Shown: piece after piece, positions 1 to 8,750 of the stretch
How positions within the stretch are numbered: position 1 is the stretch's first letter
Layout: every line of letters starts with the position of its first letter
DNA from: an uncultured Acidobacteriota bacterium
Lineage (GTDB): Bacteria; Acidobacteriota; Thermoanaerobaculia; UBA5066
NCBI GenBank assembly: GCA_903845115.1
Contig: CAIMWE010000137.1
Coordinates: forward strand, 1 to 46,430
Length of the DNA stretch: 46,430 nucleotides
Direction of reading: 5' to 3'
The notes under the pieces: generated by a model
What the model saw: the letters and a program-made list of their open reading frames with translations, nothing else
Databases searched by the model: none
What the model was told of the DNA's origin: nothing
Translations under genes and position numbers: made by a program

Positions 1-2
1 GC

Positions 3-569
3 GCGGCGCTCGTCGCCGTCGCCTTCACCCTCTTCCGGGAGGACCGTGAAAGCGCCATCTTCCGGGACCTGACCCTGCTCCTCGCGAACGTCGTCCTCGG
101 CTTCCTCTCCCTGTACGTCATCTTCGAGTGGGCCGAATTCTCGATTCACCTCTACGCGGCGGTCCCCGCGGAAGCGAATGCCGTCCGCCTCGTCCTGTTC
201 GGACCCTTCTGGTGGGTCTTCTGGCTGGTCCATATCGGCCTCGGCGTCCTCGTCCCGCTAGCGATCCTGGCGCCAGTCGCGAACAGGACCGACCCCTCCA
301 AGGTCGCCCTCGCGGCCGGCCTCATCGCCTTCACGTTCCTCGCCGTCCGGGTGAACATCGTCGTCCCCGGCCTTGCCCTTGAGGAACTCCACGGCCTGAA
401 GAACGCCTACAGCGACGCCCGTCTCAACTTCAACTACTTTCCGAACCTGTGGGAGTGGGGCGTCACCGCCTTCTCGTACTCGCTGGTGGCGCTCCTCTTT
501 TACGTCGGGTGCAAGAACCTGCCGCTCCTCGGGCCCGGGGCCGGGACGCGCGAAGGAGGTGCGCGATGA
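3..569 (+). CDS. NrfD/PsrC-type membrane subunit (5'-truncated)
   Basis: Only the C-terminal 188 residues lie in the window. They form several hydrophobic helices (for example LLLANVVLGFLSLYVIF and FWWVFWLVHIGLGVLVPLAI) ending in a short polar tail, the pattern of the NrfD/PsrC/TtrC quinol-interacting integral membrane subunit. In this family the protein exchanges electrons between the quinone pool and a periplasmic Fe-S subunit. The stop codon overlaps the start of the molybdenum subunit by 4 bases (ATGA), so the two are translationally coupled. Gene order membrane subunit then catalytic subunit matches ttrBCA and srdBCA operons; the expected Fe-S subunit gene would lie just left of the window. 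The family is clear, the specific substrate is not. Confidence 0.85.
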   Translation, partial: AALVAVAFTLFREDRESAIFRDLTLLLANVVLGFLSLYVIFEWAEFSIHLYAAVPAEANAVRLVLFGPFWWVFWLVHIGLGVLVPLAILAPVANRTDPSKVALAAGLIAFTFLAVRVNIVVPGLALEELHGLKNAYSDARLNFNYFPNLWEWGVTAFSYSLVALLFYVGCKNLPLLGPGAGTREGGAR

Positions 570-3500
570 GCGCCAGTGACAACATCGGCAATCTCGAGAC
601 GCCCGACCCGGCCGGTCCGCCGGCCGACGGCTTCTCCCGGCGGGACGCGATCCGCGCGGGAACCCTCCTCGGGGGAGGCGCCCTCCTCGCCCAGGGGGTC
701 CGGAAGAACCTGCTCGTCGACCACGCGGCCGATGCCCGGTCCCTGACGCAGGCCCGGGAATACGAGCTGGCGAAGCCGGAGAACATCCTCTACACCACCT
801 GCCTCCAGTGCAACACCGGCTGCGGCGTGAAGGCGAAGATCCTGGACGGCGTCGTCGTGAAGATCGACGGGAGCCCCTATTCCCCGTGGGCCATGTATCC
901 CCACCTCCCGTACAAGACGGCCCCGGCCGACATGGCCAAGATCGACGGCCACCTCTGCCCGAAGGGTGCGGCCGGGATCCAGACGGCCTACGACCCGTAT
1001 CGGATCCGCCGTGTCCTGAAGCGGGCCGGGAAGCGGGGCGAGAAGAAGTGGGTCTCGATCCCCTTCGAGCAGGCGATCTCCGAGATCGTCGAGGGGGGCA
1101 AGCTGTTCGCCGGCGTCCCGGGCGAGGAGGGGAGGCAGGTCGACGGCCTGAAGTCGGTCTGGGCCCTCCGTGACAAGGCGGTCCTCAAGGCGCTCGGGGA
1201 AGACGTCGCGAAGATCAAGCACGGCGAGATGACGGTCGCCGAGTTCAAGACGAAGAACGCGGCCCACCTCGACAAGCTGATCGACCCGGACCACCCCGAC
1301 CTGGGACCGAAGAACAACCAGCTCACCTTCATGTTCGGGCGGCTGAAGGGAGGGCGCTCGGAGTTCATCAAGCGATTCGTCCTCGAGTCGTTTGGCTCGA
1401 CGAACCTCCACGGCCACACGACCGTTTGCCAGGGCTCTCTCTACTTCACCGGGAAGGCGATGAGCGAGCAATACGACTTCGACGAGAAGGACAAGAAGGT
1501 CAAGTGGACCGGCGGCGACAAGTTCTACTGGCAGGGGGACGTCGCGAACGCCGAGTTCGTCCTCTTCGTCGGCTCGGCCGTCTGGGAAGGGGGATACGGC
1601 CCGCCCCTTCGGTCGGCCCGGCTGACCGAAAACCTCTCGAAAGGGACCACGAAGATCGCGGTGGTCGACCCCCGCTTCTCGAAGCTCGCGAGCAAGGCGT
1701 GGCGGTGGCTGCCGGCCAAGAGCGGAAGCGAGGGGGCCCTGGCGCTCGGGATGATCCGCTGGATCCTGGAGAAGAAGCGGTACAACGAGACGTTCCTCGC
1801 GAACGCGAACAAGGCGGCCGCGTCGGCGGACAAGGAGACGGTCTGGACGAACGCCGTCTGGGCGGTCAAGTGCGACGGCAAGGCCAAGGTCGACGCGAAC
1901 GGAAAGGAGGTCCTCGGGGACGACGGCAGGCCGGCCCTGGAGCTCAAGCCCGGCGCCTTCCTCTACGGCTCCGAGATCGGGCTTCCGAAGAAGAAGAAGA
2001 CGCTGACGAAGGTGGTCGAGAAGGTCGTGATGAACCCGGACGGTTCGGCGGCCCTGGACGACCACGGCAAGCCGAAGACCGAGAAGGTGGCCGAGGAGGT
2101 GAAGGGCGAGGACGGCAAGCCGGTCGTCTACGAGATGGACCTCCCCCTCGTCTTCAAGGCGGGGAAGCTGGTCCCGTTCGACCCGAACGACGAGAAAGAG
2201 GCGGCCGAGGGCGACCTCTTCGGGAACACGAAGCTGACCGTCAAGGACAAGGAAGGGAAGCCGGTCGAGGTCGTCGTCAAGACGGCGCTCCAGCTGCTGA
2301 AGGAGTCGGCCGAGGCGAAGACGATCGAGCAGTGGGCCGAGGTTTGCGGGATCGAGCCGCAGGCGATCGTGGAGCTGGCGTACGAGATGACGAACCACGG
2401 GACGAAGGCGGTGGCCGACATCCACCGCGGCGTCTCCCAGCACACCAACGGCTACTACAACGTCCTCGCCTGGTACTCGCTCAACCTCCTGATCGGGAGC
2501 TTCGACCACAAGGGCGGGATCATGAAGGGGTCGGCCTGGGCGTTCGACGGGTCGAAGCCGGGGCAGCCCTACAACTTCGGGAAGATGAACCCGGGGAAGC
2601 TGGGCGAGTTCGGCATCTCGGTGATCCGCCACAACATCAAGTACGAGGAATCGACCCTCTTCGACAAGGAGAAGGGGAAGGCGAACTACCCGGCAAAGCG
2701 CCAGTGGTGGCCGATCTCGTCCGACGTCTACCAGGAGATCATCCCGTCGATCGGGGACAAGTATCCCTACGCGACGAAGGTCCTGATCACCTACATGTGC
2801 TCGCCGGCCTACTCGCTCGCGGGGGGGCAGACGAACGCGGCGATCCTGTCGGACGTCTCAAAGGTCCCGCTCTACATCGCCAGCGACATCATGGTCGGGG
2901 AGACCTCGATGTTCGCCGACTACATCTTCCCGGACCTGTCGTATCTCGAGCGCTGGGAGTTCCACGGGACGCATCCGACCTCGGCGCACAAGGTCCAGCC
3001 GGTCCGCCAGCCGGTGATCGCGCCGATCCCCGAGGTGGTCAAGGTGTTCGGGCAGGAGACGCCGATCGCCCTGGAGTCGCTGCTGATGGCGATGGCGGAG
3101 AAGCTCGGGATGAAGGGGTGGGGAAAGAACGGGTTCGGGGAGGGGAAGGACTTCGTGCACCCCGACGACTTCTACCTCCGCTGCGTGGCCAACATCGCTT
3201 CCGGCGAGAAGCCGGTCCTCGAGCAGGGCGAGAAGAAGACCTGGCTGGGCGCGGTCCCGGATGCCGACGACAAGGAAGTCGAGCTCTTCCTCAAGTCCAG
3301 GCGGCACCTGCCGAAGAGCGTCTTCGACGAGGCGCGCTGGAAGCGGGCGGCCGGGGAGGCCTTCTGGAAGAAGGTGATCTACGTCCTCAACCGGGGAGGG
3401 CGGATCGACGACTTCGACAAGGGGTACGAAGGGGCGATGGTCAAGAACCGGTACGCCAAGCAGGCCAACATGTACTGCGAGAAGACGGCCAAGTGCAAGA

Positions 3501-4069
3501 ACGCGATCACCGGGAAGAGCAACCACGGCATCGCGACCTACGTCCCGATCTCGGGGATCGACGGGAAGCCGATCGAGGACGAGGCGAAGGGCTTCGACCT
3601 CCACATGATCACTTACAAGGCGGTCCAGCACACGAAGTCCCGGACGATCACCAACTACTACCTCAACGCCCTCGGGCCGGAGAATGCGTTCCTGATCAAC
3701 TCGGTCGACGCGAAGGCCCGCGGGATGGAGGACGGCGCCCGCGTCCGCGTCGTGTCGGCCACGAATCCGGACGGGGTGATGGATCTGCAGGCGGGCGGCA
3801 AGAAGGACCTGATCGGGAAGATCAAGGTGATCGAGGGGATTCGCCCCGGAGTCATCGCCTTCTCGCTCGGGAACGGCCACTGGGCGAACGGTTCGACCGA
3901 CTTCGTCCTGGACGGGGCCTTGGTTCCGGGAGACCCGCGGCGAGGCGGGGGAGTTCACGCCAATGCGGCGATGAGGCTCGACGACACGCTCAAGAACACC
4001 TGTCTCCTCGACCCGGTCGGGGGGAGCGTCTCCTTCTATGACAGCAAGGTGAAGCTGATCAAGGTATGA
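566..4069 (+). CDS. Tat-exported molybdopterin oxidoreductase, TtrA/SrdA-like catalytic subunit
   Basis: Predicted product is 1167 residues. The start at 566 has a strong AGGAGGT site 5 bases upstream and overlaps the preceding stop; an in-frame extension upstream to 449 is rejected. A twin-arginine signal (SRRDAIRAG, Arg25-Arg26, then a hydrophobic stretch) implies periplasmic export. Cys79, Cys82, Cys86 and Cys131 form the N-terminal [4Fe-4S] site of the DMSO-reductase superfamily, and Cys288 (TTVCQGS) is the probable Mo ligand. A long insert at about residues 430-570, followed by DLFGNTKLTVK, is typical of the tetrathionate reductase TtrA branch, which also holds selenate, arsenate and antimonate reductases. 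At 1167 residues it is longer than ArrA or ArxA (about 830-850) and than Salmonella TtrA (about 1020). It probably works with the NrfD subunit as a quinone-linked oxyanion reductase or oxidase. The downstream sensor trio and ars genes make an arsenic or antimony substrate possible; tetrathionate or polysulfide remains possible. Confidence 0.85.
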   Translation: MSASDNIGNLETPDPAGPPADGFSRRDAIRAGTLLGGGALLAQGVRKNLLVDHAADARSLTQAREYELAKPENILYTTCLQCNTGCGVKAKILDGVVVKIDGSPYSPWAMYPHLPYKTAPADMAKIDGHLCPKGAAGIQTAYDPYRIRRVLKRAGKRGEKKWVSIPFEQAISEIVEGGKLFAGVPGEEGRQVDGLKSVWALRDKAVLKALGEDVAKIKHGEMTVAEFKTKNAAHLDKLIDPDHPDLGPKNNQLTFMFGRLKGGRSEFIKRFVLESFGSTNLHGHTTVCQGSLYFTGKAMSEQYDFDEKDKKVKWTGGDKFYWQGDVANAEFVLFVGSAVWEGGYGPPLRSARLTENLSKGTTKIAVVDPRFSKLASKAWRWLPAKSGSEGALALGMIRWILEKKRYNETFLANANKAAASADKETVWTNAVWAVKCDGKAKVDANGKEVLGDDGRPALELKPGAFLYGSEIGLPKKKKTLTKVVEKVVMNPDGSAALDDHGKPKTEKVAEEVKGEDGKPVVYEMDLPLVFKAGKLVPFDPNDEKEAAEGDLFGNTKLTVKDKEGKPVEVVVKTALQLLKESAEAKTIEQWAEVCGIEPQAIVELAYEMTNHGTKAVADIHRGVSQHTNGYYNVLAWYSLNLLIGSFDHKGGIMKGSAWAFDGSKPGQPYNFGKMNPGKLGEFGISVIRHNIKYEESTLFDKEKGKANYPAKRQWWPISSDVYQEIIPSIGDKYPYATKVLITYMCSPAYSLAGGQTNAAILSDVSKVPLYIASDIMVGETSMFADYIFPDLSYLERWEFHGTHPTSAHKVQPVRQPVIAPIPEVVKVFGQETPIALESLLMAMAEKLGMKGWGKNGFGEGKDFVHPDDFYLRCVANIASGEKPVLEQGEKKTWLGAVPDADDKEVELFLKSRRHLPKSVFDEARWKRAAGEAFWKKVIYVLNRGGRIDDFDKGYEGAMVKNRYAKQANMYCEKTAKCKNAITGKSNHGIATYVPISGIDGKPIEDEAKGFDLHMITYKAVQHTKSRTITNYYLNALGPENAFLINSVDAKARGMEDGARVRVVSATNPDGVMDLQAGGKKDLIGKIKVIEGIRPGVIAFSLGNGHWANGSTDFVLDGALVPGDPRRGGGVHANAAMRLDDTLKNTCLLDPVGGSVSFYDSKVKLIKV

Positions 4070-4072
4070 CCC

Positions 4073-4115
4073 GGTGCCGGGGAGCGGGCCATCGCCCGCT
4101 CCCCGGCACCTCTTT
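4073..4115 (+). terminator. Intrinsic terminator after the Mo oxidoreductase
   Basis: Perfect inverted repeat with arms of 17 bp at 4073-4089 and 4094-4110, a 4-base loop (CATC), and TCTTT directly after the stem. It starts 4 bases past the stop codon. It separates the oxidoreductase operon from the regulator genes. The T-run is short, so partial read-through into the regulators is possible. Confidence 0.75.
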
Positions 4116-4133
4116 GGGTTTATCGTCGTGAGG

Positions 4134-5048
4134 ATGCGCCGGCTCGCCGCCCTCGCCACGGTCCTCGTCGCCCTCCTCTTCGGCGCCCTGGTCGTACCGG
4201 GAACGGGGCTGAGGTCTGCGGTCGTATCGGCCATCAGCTCTCGGCCAGCGGCTCCGGACGTCTCCCTCCCCGCGCCCCTGAGCAAGCCCGGGGAGCCCTT
4301 TCGTGTGGCCATCGGAGCGATGATCTCGCCCGAGCAGACCTACCGTTTCTACAGCGACCTCTTCCAGGCGCTCGCGGCACGCCTTCACCGGCCCCTGGAG
4401 CTGAAGCAGCGCCGGACCTACGGTGAGGTCAACACCCTGGTGACGCGAGGCGAGGTCGACCTCGCCTGGATCTGCACCGGGGCGTGGCCGATCCTGGCTC
4501 GAGGCAACGCTGCCCGGCTGCTAGCGGTTCCCGTGGTGGCGGGGAAGAGCACGTACAACGCCCTGATCATCGTGGGACGCGTCCGTCCCCGGGCGCGAGG
4601 CCTCCAGGAACTCGGCGGATCCCGCTTCGCGTTCACCGACCCCATCTCCCTGACGGGGTGTCTCTATCCGAAGAGGCGGATCGAGGAGATCGGCGGCGAT
4701 CCCGAGAGGTTCTTCTCGTCGACGTTCTTTTCCTACGGCCACGACCGGTCGATCGAGGCGGTCCACCGGGGCCTTGCGGCCGGCGCCAGCGTCGACTCGC
4801 TCGTGTTCGATTACCTGGCGAAGCGGTTTCCGGAGGAGGTCGAGGGGATCCGGGTCGTCGAGCGGTCAGCTCCGTTCCCGATCCCGCCGCTCGTCGTCCC
4901 CAGCGGCACGCCGGAAGCTCGCCTTGCCGAGATCCGGACGACCCTCTTCGACCTGATTCGCGAGGAGGAGGGCAAGAAGCTCCTCGACGCGCTCCTGGTC
5001 GATGGCTTCGTCCTGCCCGACGAGTCTGCGTACGCGGGGCTCCGGTAG
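4134..5048 (+). CDS. PhnD-like periplasmic substrate-binding protein (X component of an XSR sensor)
   Basis: 304 residues with an N-terminal signal sequence (MRRLAALATVLVALLFGALV). The mature part has the PhnD/phosphonate-binding fold pattern: FRVAIGAMISPEQTYRFYSDL near residue 56, GEVDLAWICTG near 107, FAFTDPISLTGCLYP near 166. Such proteins normally feed ABC transporters, but no transporter is encoded here; a histidine kinase and a sigma-54 regulator follow directly, as in AioX/ArxX-type systems, where the protein binds arsenite in the periplasm. Two cysteines, C114 in the putative ligand cleft and C176, could bind a thiophilic ligand; this is inference. ATG at 4134 was chosen because it opens the signal peptide; GTG at 4128 is an alternative, and GTG at 4074 lies inside the terminator stem. 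Confidence 0.8.
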   Translation: MRRLAALATVLVALLFGALVVPGTGLRSAVVSAISSRPAAPDVSLPAPLSKPGEPFRVAIGAMISPEQTYRFYSDLFQALAARLHRPLELKQRRTYGEVNTLVTRGEVDLAWICTGAWPILARGNAARLLAVPVVAGKSTYNALIIVGRVRPRARGLQELGGSRFAFTDPISLTGCLYPKRRIEEIGGDPERFFSSTFFSYGHDRSIEAVHRGLAAGASVDSLVFDYLAKRFPEEVEGIRVVERSAPFPIPPLVVPSGTPEARLAEIRTTLFDLIREEEGKKLLDALLVDGFVLPDESAYAGLR

Positions 5049-6470
5049 GTGGCAGCCGTCGAGCGGCCGCTCCGGGCCCGGCTCCAGATCGGGATCACGG
5101 CCGCCGTCCTCGTGTTCGGGGCGCTGAACGTCGCGCTCGTCGGCCGCATCGCCTACACCGCCCTCCGCAGCGAGCAGGACCGGCGGCTGACCTTCGTGGC
5201 CCGTCTCCTGGCGCAGCGCGCGGCGCGGCCTCTTCTCGTGGAGGACCACCTCGACCTCCAGAAGCTCCTGGACGAGACCCGGACGCTCGACCGGGAGCTG
5301 GCCTACGTCGTCGTCCTCGACAGGCGCGGCTCGCGGGTCGCCCAGAGCGCGGAGAAAGAGGCCCTCCAGGAACTGTCGTCCCCGCTGAGCGGATCGGGAC
5401 CGGACCCGGCGAGGTTCCGGGAGGCGGTGGAGCCGATCATGGAGGGACGCCTTGGCCAGATCCACGTCGGAGTGGACGAGACGGGGCTCCGCCAGACGCT
5501 TTTCCGGATCGTCGGGGTGATCGCGGCGATGGTCCTTGGGTTCCTCCTGGTCGGGGTCACCGCGGCCGTCCTGGTCGCCCGGACAGTCACCCGGCCTCTC
5601 GAACGGCTGATCGCGTTCGCCTCCGGCGTTCGGCTGGAGGGCCCGCTCCCGTCCCTGACGCTCGGAGGGCGCGACGAGATCGCGGAACTGGGCCGCCACT
5701 TCCAGGAATCGGCGGGACAGCTCCAGCGGCTCCACGGCGAATCCCGGCGCCGCGACCGCGAGCTGTCCCGGGTGGAGCACCTGGCGGTCGTGGGGACGCT
5801 GGCCGCCGGCGTCGCTCACGAGATCAACAACCCGCTGGCCGGCCTCCGGACGGCCCTCGAGCGGCTGCTGAAGCTGGTGAAGGACCCTGCGGCCGCGGAG
5901 CGCTACGGGACCGTCCTCCGGGACGCCATCGCCAGGATCGAACGGACGGTCCAGGGAGTCCTGCGGTTCGCCCGCGCCACGGAGGTCCACGTCGGCCCGG
6001 TGAGCCTCGAGGAGGCGGTGCAGCGGGCCCTCGAGCTGGCGGGGCCCCGGCTGGAAGAGGGGCGAATCGGCCTGGTGCGCGACATTCCCTCGGACCTGCC
6101 GCCGGTCTCGGCCGACGGTTCGATCCTGACCCAGGTGGTACTGAACGTCGTCCTGAATGCGTGCGACGCGATGCCGGGCGGGGGCGAGGTCTGGCTCCGG
6201 GCCGGGCTCGAGGGGAACGAGGCGGTCCTGGTGGTCTCGGACGCGGGAACCGGCATCCCGCCGGAGATCGCGGCCAAGATCTTCGACCCGTTCTTCACGA
6301 CGAAGGCGCCGGGGAAGGGGACGGGCCTCGGCCTGGCCGTATCGCGGGCGGGAATCCGCGAGTCCGGCGGCGACCTGGAGCTGCTCCCGGGCGGCGGTCG
6401 GGGGGCGTCGTTCCGGATCCGGCTTCCGCTCGTGAAAGGGGAATCACATGGCGCTGCTCCTGCTGGTTGA
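5049..6470 (+). CDS. Membrane sensor histidine kinase (S component)
   Basis: 473 residues. The GTG start follows the preceding TAG with no spacing. Two membrane helices (about 12-33 and 153-177) enclose a periplasmic loop of about 120 residues; a HAMP segment follows (178-235), then the HisKA domain with H-box HEINNPLAG (phospho-acceptor His257) and a HATPase domain with NVVLNACDAMPGGG, DAGTGIPPEIAAKIFDPFFTTK and GTGLGLAVS boxes. It would read the state of the upstream periplasmic binding protein and phosphorylate the response regulator it overlaps. Kinases with this NtrB-like core typically pair with sigma-54 activators, which is what is found here. Confidence 0.92.
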   Translation: MAAVERPLRARLQIGITAAVLVFGALNVALVGRIAYTALRSEQDRRLTFVARLLAQRAARPLLVEDHLDLQKLLDETRTLDRELAYVVVLDRRGSRVAQSAEKEALQELSSPLSGSGPDPARFREAVEPIMEGRLGQIHVGVDETGLRQTLFRIVGVIAAMVLGFLLVGVTAAVLVARTVTRPLERLIAFASGVRLEGPLPSLTLGGRDEIAELGRHFQESAGQLQRLHGESRRRDRELSRVEHLAVVGTLAAGVAHEINNPLAGLRTALERLLKLVKDPAAAERYGTVLRDAIARIERTVQGVLRFARATEVHVGPVSLEEAVQRALELAGPRLEEGRIGLVRDIPSDLPPVSADGSILTQVVLNVVLNACDAMPGGGEVWLRAGLEGNEAVLVVSDAGTGIPPEIAAKIFDPFFTTKAPGKGTGLGLAVSRAGIRESGGDLELLPGGGRGASFRIRLPLVKGESHGAAPAG

Positions 6471-7791
6471 GGACGAGCCCTCCCTTCAGCTCGCCCTGGC
6501 CGACACCCTGGAAGACGTCGGCCATTCCGTGACGGTGGCCGGGACGGTGGCCGACGCCCTCGCGGCCCTCCGGCGCGAGACGCCGGACCTGGTGCTGTCG
6601 GACCTGCGTCTCCCCGACGGGAGCGGCCTCTCGGTCCTGAACGCCGTGATCTCGGACACGCCGGACGTCCCGGTCATCGTCCTGACCGCTTACGGCACGG
6701 TCGCTGGAGCGGTGGAGGCCCTGCACGCCGGGGCGGCCGAGTACCTGACCAAGCCGTTCGACGAGACGCAGCTCCTGGCGATGATCGCCCGCCACATCGA
6801 GCTCAGGCGGCTCCGGCGTCGGGTTGCGGACCTGGAGGGAACCGTGCGCGAGCCCGTCGGCGGCTCGCCGGTGTTCCGGAAGGCTCTCGACCTGGCCCGG
6901 ACCGTGGCGGCGAGCGACTCGACGGTCCTCCTCTCCGGCGAGACCGGAACCGGCAAGGAGGTGCTGGCGCGCTTCCTCCACGAGTCGTCGCACCGCAGGC
7001 AGAAGCCGTTCGTGGCGGTCAACTGCGCGGCCCTTCCGGAGTCCCTCCTCGAGTCCGAGCTGTTCGGTCACGAGAGGGGCGCCTTCACCGGAGCGGTCCG
7101 GCAGCGGCTGGGACGGTTCGAGGACGCCGACGGGGGCACCCTGTTCCTCGACGAGATCGCCGAGACGTCGCAGGGAGTCCAGGCCAAGCTCCTCCGCGCC
7201 CTGGAGGAGCGGCGGGTCGAGCGGCTCGGGTCGAGCCGGTCGATCGCCGTCGACGTCCGCGTCATCGCGGCCACGAAACGGGATCTCGAAGTGGAGGTCG
7301 AAGAGGGCCGCTTCCGCGACGACCTGTACTACCGGTTGAAGGTAGTGCCGATCCAGCTCCCACCGCTCCGGGACCGGGAAGGGGACGTCGCCCTCCTGGC
7401 CCAGGCGTTCGCCCTTCGGTTCGGGACGGAACGGGGCCGGCCGCTGACCTTCTCCTCCGAGGCGCTCGAAGCCCTTGCGCACCACCCGTTCCCCGGCAAC
7501 GTGCGGGAGTTGCACCACCTGGTCCAGCGGCTCGCCGTCGTCTGCCCGGCCGAGACGGTCCTCGTAGGGCACCTTCCGGAGGAATACGCCCTCGGGGGGC
7601 GCCTCAGGGTAACGGCCGACCTCACGAGTTTCCAGGGGACGCTGGCAGAGATGTCGGACCAGTTCGAGAAACTCGTCCTGGCCCGAACCCTGACCCGCGT
7701 CGACGGGCACCGGGGGCACGCCGCCGAGGCCCTCGGCATCTCGCGGAAGAACCTCTGGGAGAAGCTGAAGGCGCTCGGACTCGAGGATTGA
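6448..7791 (+). CDS. NtrC-family sigma-54-dependent response regulator (R component)
   Basis: 447 residues, overlapping the kinase by 23 bases, with AAAGGGGAA as ribosome-binding site. Domains: receiver (1-120, phospho-acceptor Asp52, Lys102), AAA+ domain (about 138-370) with Walker A GETGTGKE (164-171), the sigma-54 contact loop GAFTGA (211-216) and Walker B TLFLDEI (231-237), and a Fis-type helix-turn-helix at the C-terminus ([19 protein letters not shown]). It should activate a -24/-12 promoter, most likely that of the upstream Mo-oxidoreductase operon, whose promoter lies outside the window. TtrR, the regulator of classical tetrathionate reductase, is a LuxR-type protein instead, so the module is closer to AioR/ArxR in design. 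Confidence 0.95.
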   Translation: MALLLLVEDEPSLQLALADTLEDVGHSVTVAGTVADALAALRRETPDLVLSDLRLPDGSGLSVLNAVISDTPDVPVIVLTAYGTVAGAVEALHAGAAEYLTKPFDETQLLAMIARHIELRRLRRRVADLEGTVREPVGGSPVFRKALDLARTVAASDSTVLLSGETGTGKEVLARFLHESSHRRQKPFVAVNCAALPESLLESELFGHERGAFTGAVRQRLGRFEDADGGTLFLDEIAETSQGVQAKLLRALEERRVERLGSSRSIAVDVRVIAATKRDLEVEVEEGRFRDDLYYRLKVVPIQLPPLRDREGDVALLAQAFALRFGTERGRPLTFSSEALEALAHHPFPGNVRELHHLVQRLAVVCPAETVLVGHLPEEYALGGRLRVTADLTSFQGTLAEMSDQFEKLVLARTLTRVDGHRGHAAEALGISRKNLWEKLKALGLED

Positions 7792-7801
7792 GGCGCGGCG
7801 C

Positions 7802-8212
7802 CTACTCCGCCTTCTTCTTCAGCTTGAGCGGGCCGGAGGCCATGGGGGAGGTCCACTTCCCCTCCATGGAGGTCCCGTCCTCGGAGACCGTGGCCACGAA
7901 ATCCATGGTCGACTCGCCGACCTTCAGCTTCCGGTCCTTCACCGAGGCGCTCGTGAAGGTGTCGGCGAAGTCGCCCGCCACCGTCTCGAACCAGGTCGAC
8001 TTTCCCTCGAGGGCGTTGCCCTTGGCGGAGGTGATCGTGACCGTCAGCTTGCCTCCGGCCTCGGCGAAGGTCCATCGCCCCTCCCAGCTCCCGACCAGCT
8101 TCGCCGCGAAGGCGGCGTCCTCGTCAGCCGGGGCAGGGGCCTCCGCGAGGGCGGCCAAGGGAAGCGCCAGGATGCAGATGGCCAGGAAGGTGAGCCAGGG
8201 GGACTTTGTCAT
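7802..8212 (-). CDS. Small secreted protein, unknown function
   Basis: 136 residues with a clear signal peptide (MTKSPWLTFLAICILALPLAALA). The mature part is short, polar and rich in alternating hydrophobic residues (GSWEGRWTF, KLTVTITSAKG, STMDFVATVSEDG), suggesting a small all-beta, lipocalin- or TTHA-like fold; no family was recognised with confidence. A GGAGGAG site precedes the ATG. It ends 10 bases from the convergent response regulator and lies 103 bp downstream of arsC in the same direction, separated by a hairpin, so it may be transcribed from its own promoter or by read-through from the ars operon. Confidence 0.75.
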   Translation of the reverse strand: MTKSPWLTFLAICILALPLAALAEAPAPADEDAAFAAKLVGSWEGRWTFAEAGGKLTVTITSAKGNALEGKSTWFETVAGDFADTFTSASVKDRKLKVGESTMDFVATVSEDGTSMEGKWTSPMASGPLKLKKKAE

Positions 8213-8278
8213 GCGTGCTCCTCCGCGTTGGTTTGGGGGTGGATCCGCCCCGGGGTGCGCCCGCGATTGTACCGGCCG

Positions 8279-8309
8279 GGGCCGGCGCCCGGAGCGGGAG
8301 CGCCGGCCC
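8279..8309 (-). terminator. GC-rich hairpin after arsC
   Basis: Inverted repeat with 10-bp arms (8279-8288 and 8300-8309, GGGCCGGCGC/GCGCCGGCCC) and an 11-base loop, starting 6 bases past the arsC stop. No T-run follows on the minus strand, so this may be a pause or processing hairpin, or a terminator that relies on other factors. Confidence 0.4.
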
Positions 8310-8315
8310 TTCCCG

Positions 8316-8750
8316 TCAACCGGGAGAGTCGAACCCGAGCTCGGCGGCGACGAGCGGAACGAGGACGGAACGGATCTCGTCCCGGACCCGGCGGAAAGCG
8401 GGAAGGGCGTCGGGGCCGATCCCCGCGTGCACGGGATCCTCGAAGGCGTGGTGGACCGTCTTCCGGGCTCCGGGAAGGACCGGGCACGCCTCGCGGGCCG
8501 AGTCGCAGACGGTGACGACGAGGTCGAACGGGAGCGCCTTCAGGGTCTCCACGGACTTGCTGGAGTGGGAGGTGACGTCGACGCCGGCCTCGGCCATCAC
8601 CTCGATCGCCCTCGGGTGGACGAAGGAGGGCCGGGTCCCGGCGGAGTGGACCTCGACCCGGTCGCCGAGGTCGTGGCGGAGCCACCCTTCCGCCATCTGC
8701 GACCGGCAGGAGTTCCCGGTGCAGAGGACGAGGACGCGGGGCTTGTTCAT
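8316..8750 (-). CDS. arsC: Arsenate reductase, low-molecular-weight phosphatase type
   Basis: 144 residues with the phosphatase P-loop C10-TGNSC-R16 near the N-terminus, the redox pair C82/C89 in [11 protein letters not shown], and the general-acid Asp in HHAFEDP (D105). These are the residues of the thioredoxin-coupled ArsC family (pI258 type), which reduces arsenate to arsenite in the cytoplasm. The start overlaps the acr3 stop by 4 bases, so translation is coupled to the efflux pump that removes its product. It is the last gene of arsR-arsM-acr3-arsC. Confidence 0.95.
   Translation of the reverse strand: MNKPRVLVLCTGNSCRSQMAEGWLRHDLGDRVEVHSAGTRPSFVHPRAIEVMAEAGVDVTSHSSKSVETLKALPFDLVVTVCDSAREACPVLPGARKTVHHAFEDPVHAGIGPDALPAFRRVRDEIRSVLVPLVAAELGFDSPG

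Noticed and set aside
500-2632. 710-codon open frame on the minus strand, and similar long antisense frames at 11160-14102, 13120-16665, 14259-16820 and 2858-4312
   Set aside because: They lie opposite genes with clear family motifs, have Arg/Gly/Pro-rich composition typical of shadow frames in high-GC DNA, and show no recognisable domains.
566-4069. Naming the Mo enzyme ttrA outright
   Set aside because: The branch fits, but the regulators and arsenic context differ from classical tetrathionate reductase and substrate cannot be read from sequence.
4074-4133. GTG at 4074 as start of the PhnD-like protein
   Set aside because: It lies within the terminator stem and adds a non-signal-like N-terminus; the signal peptide starts cleanly at 4134.
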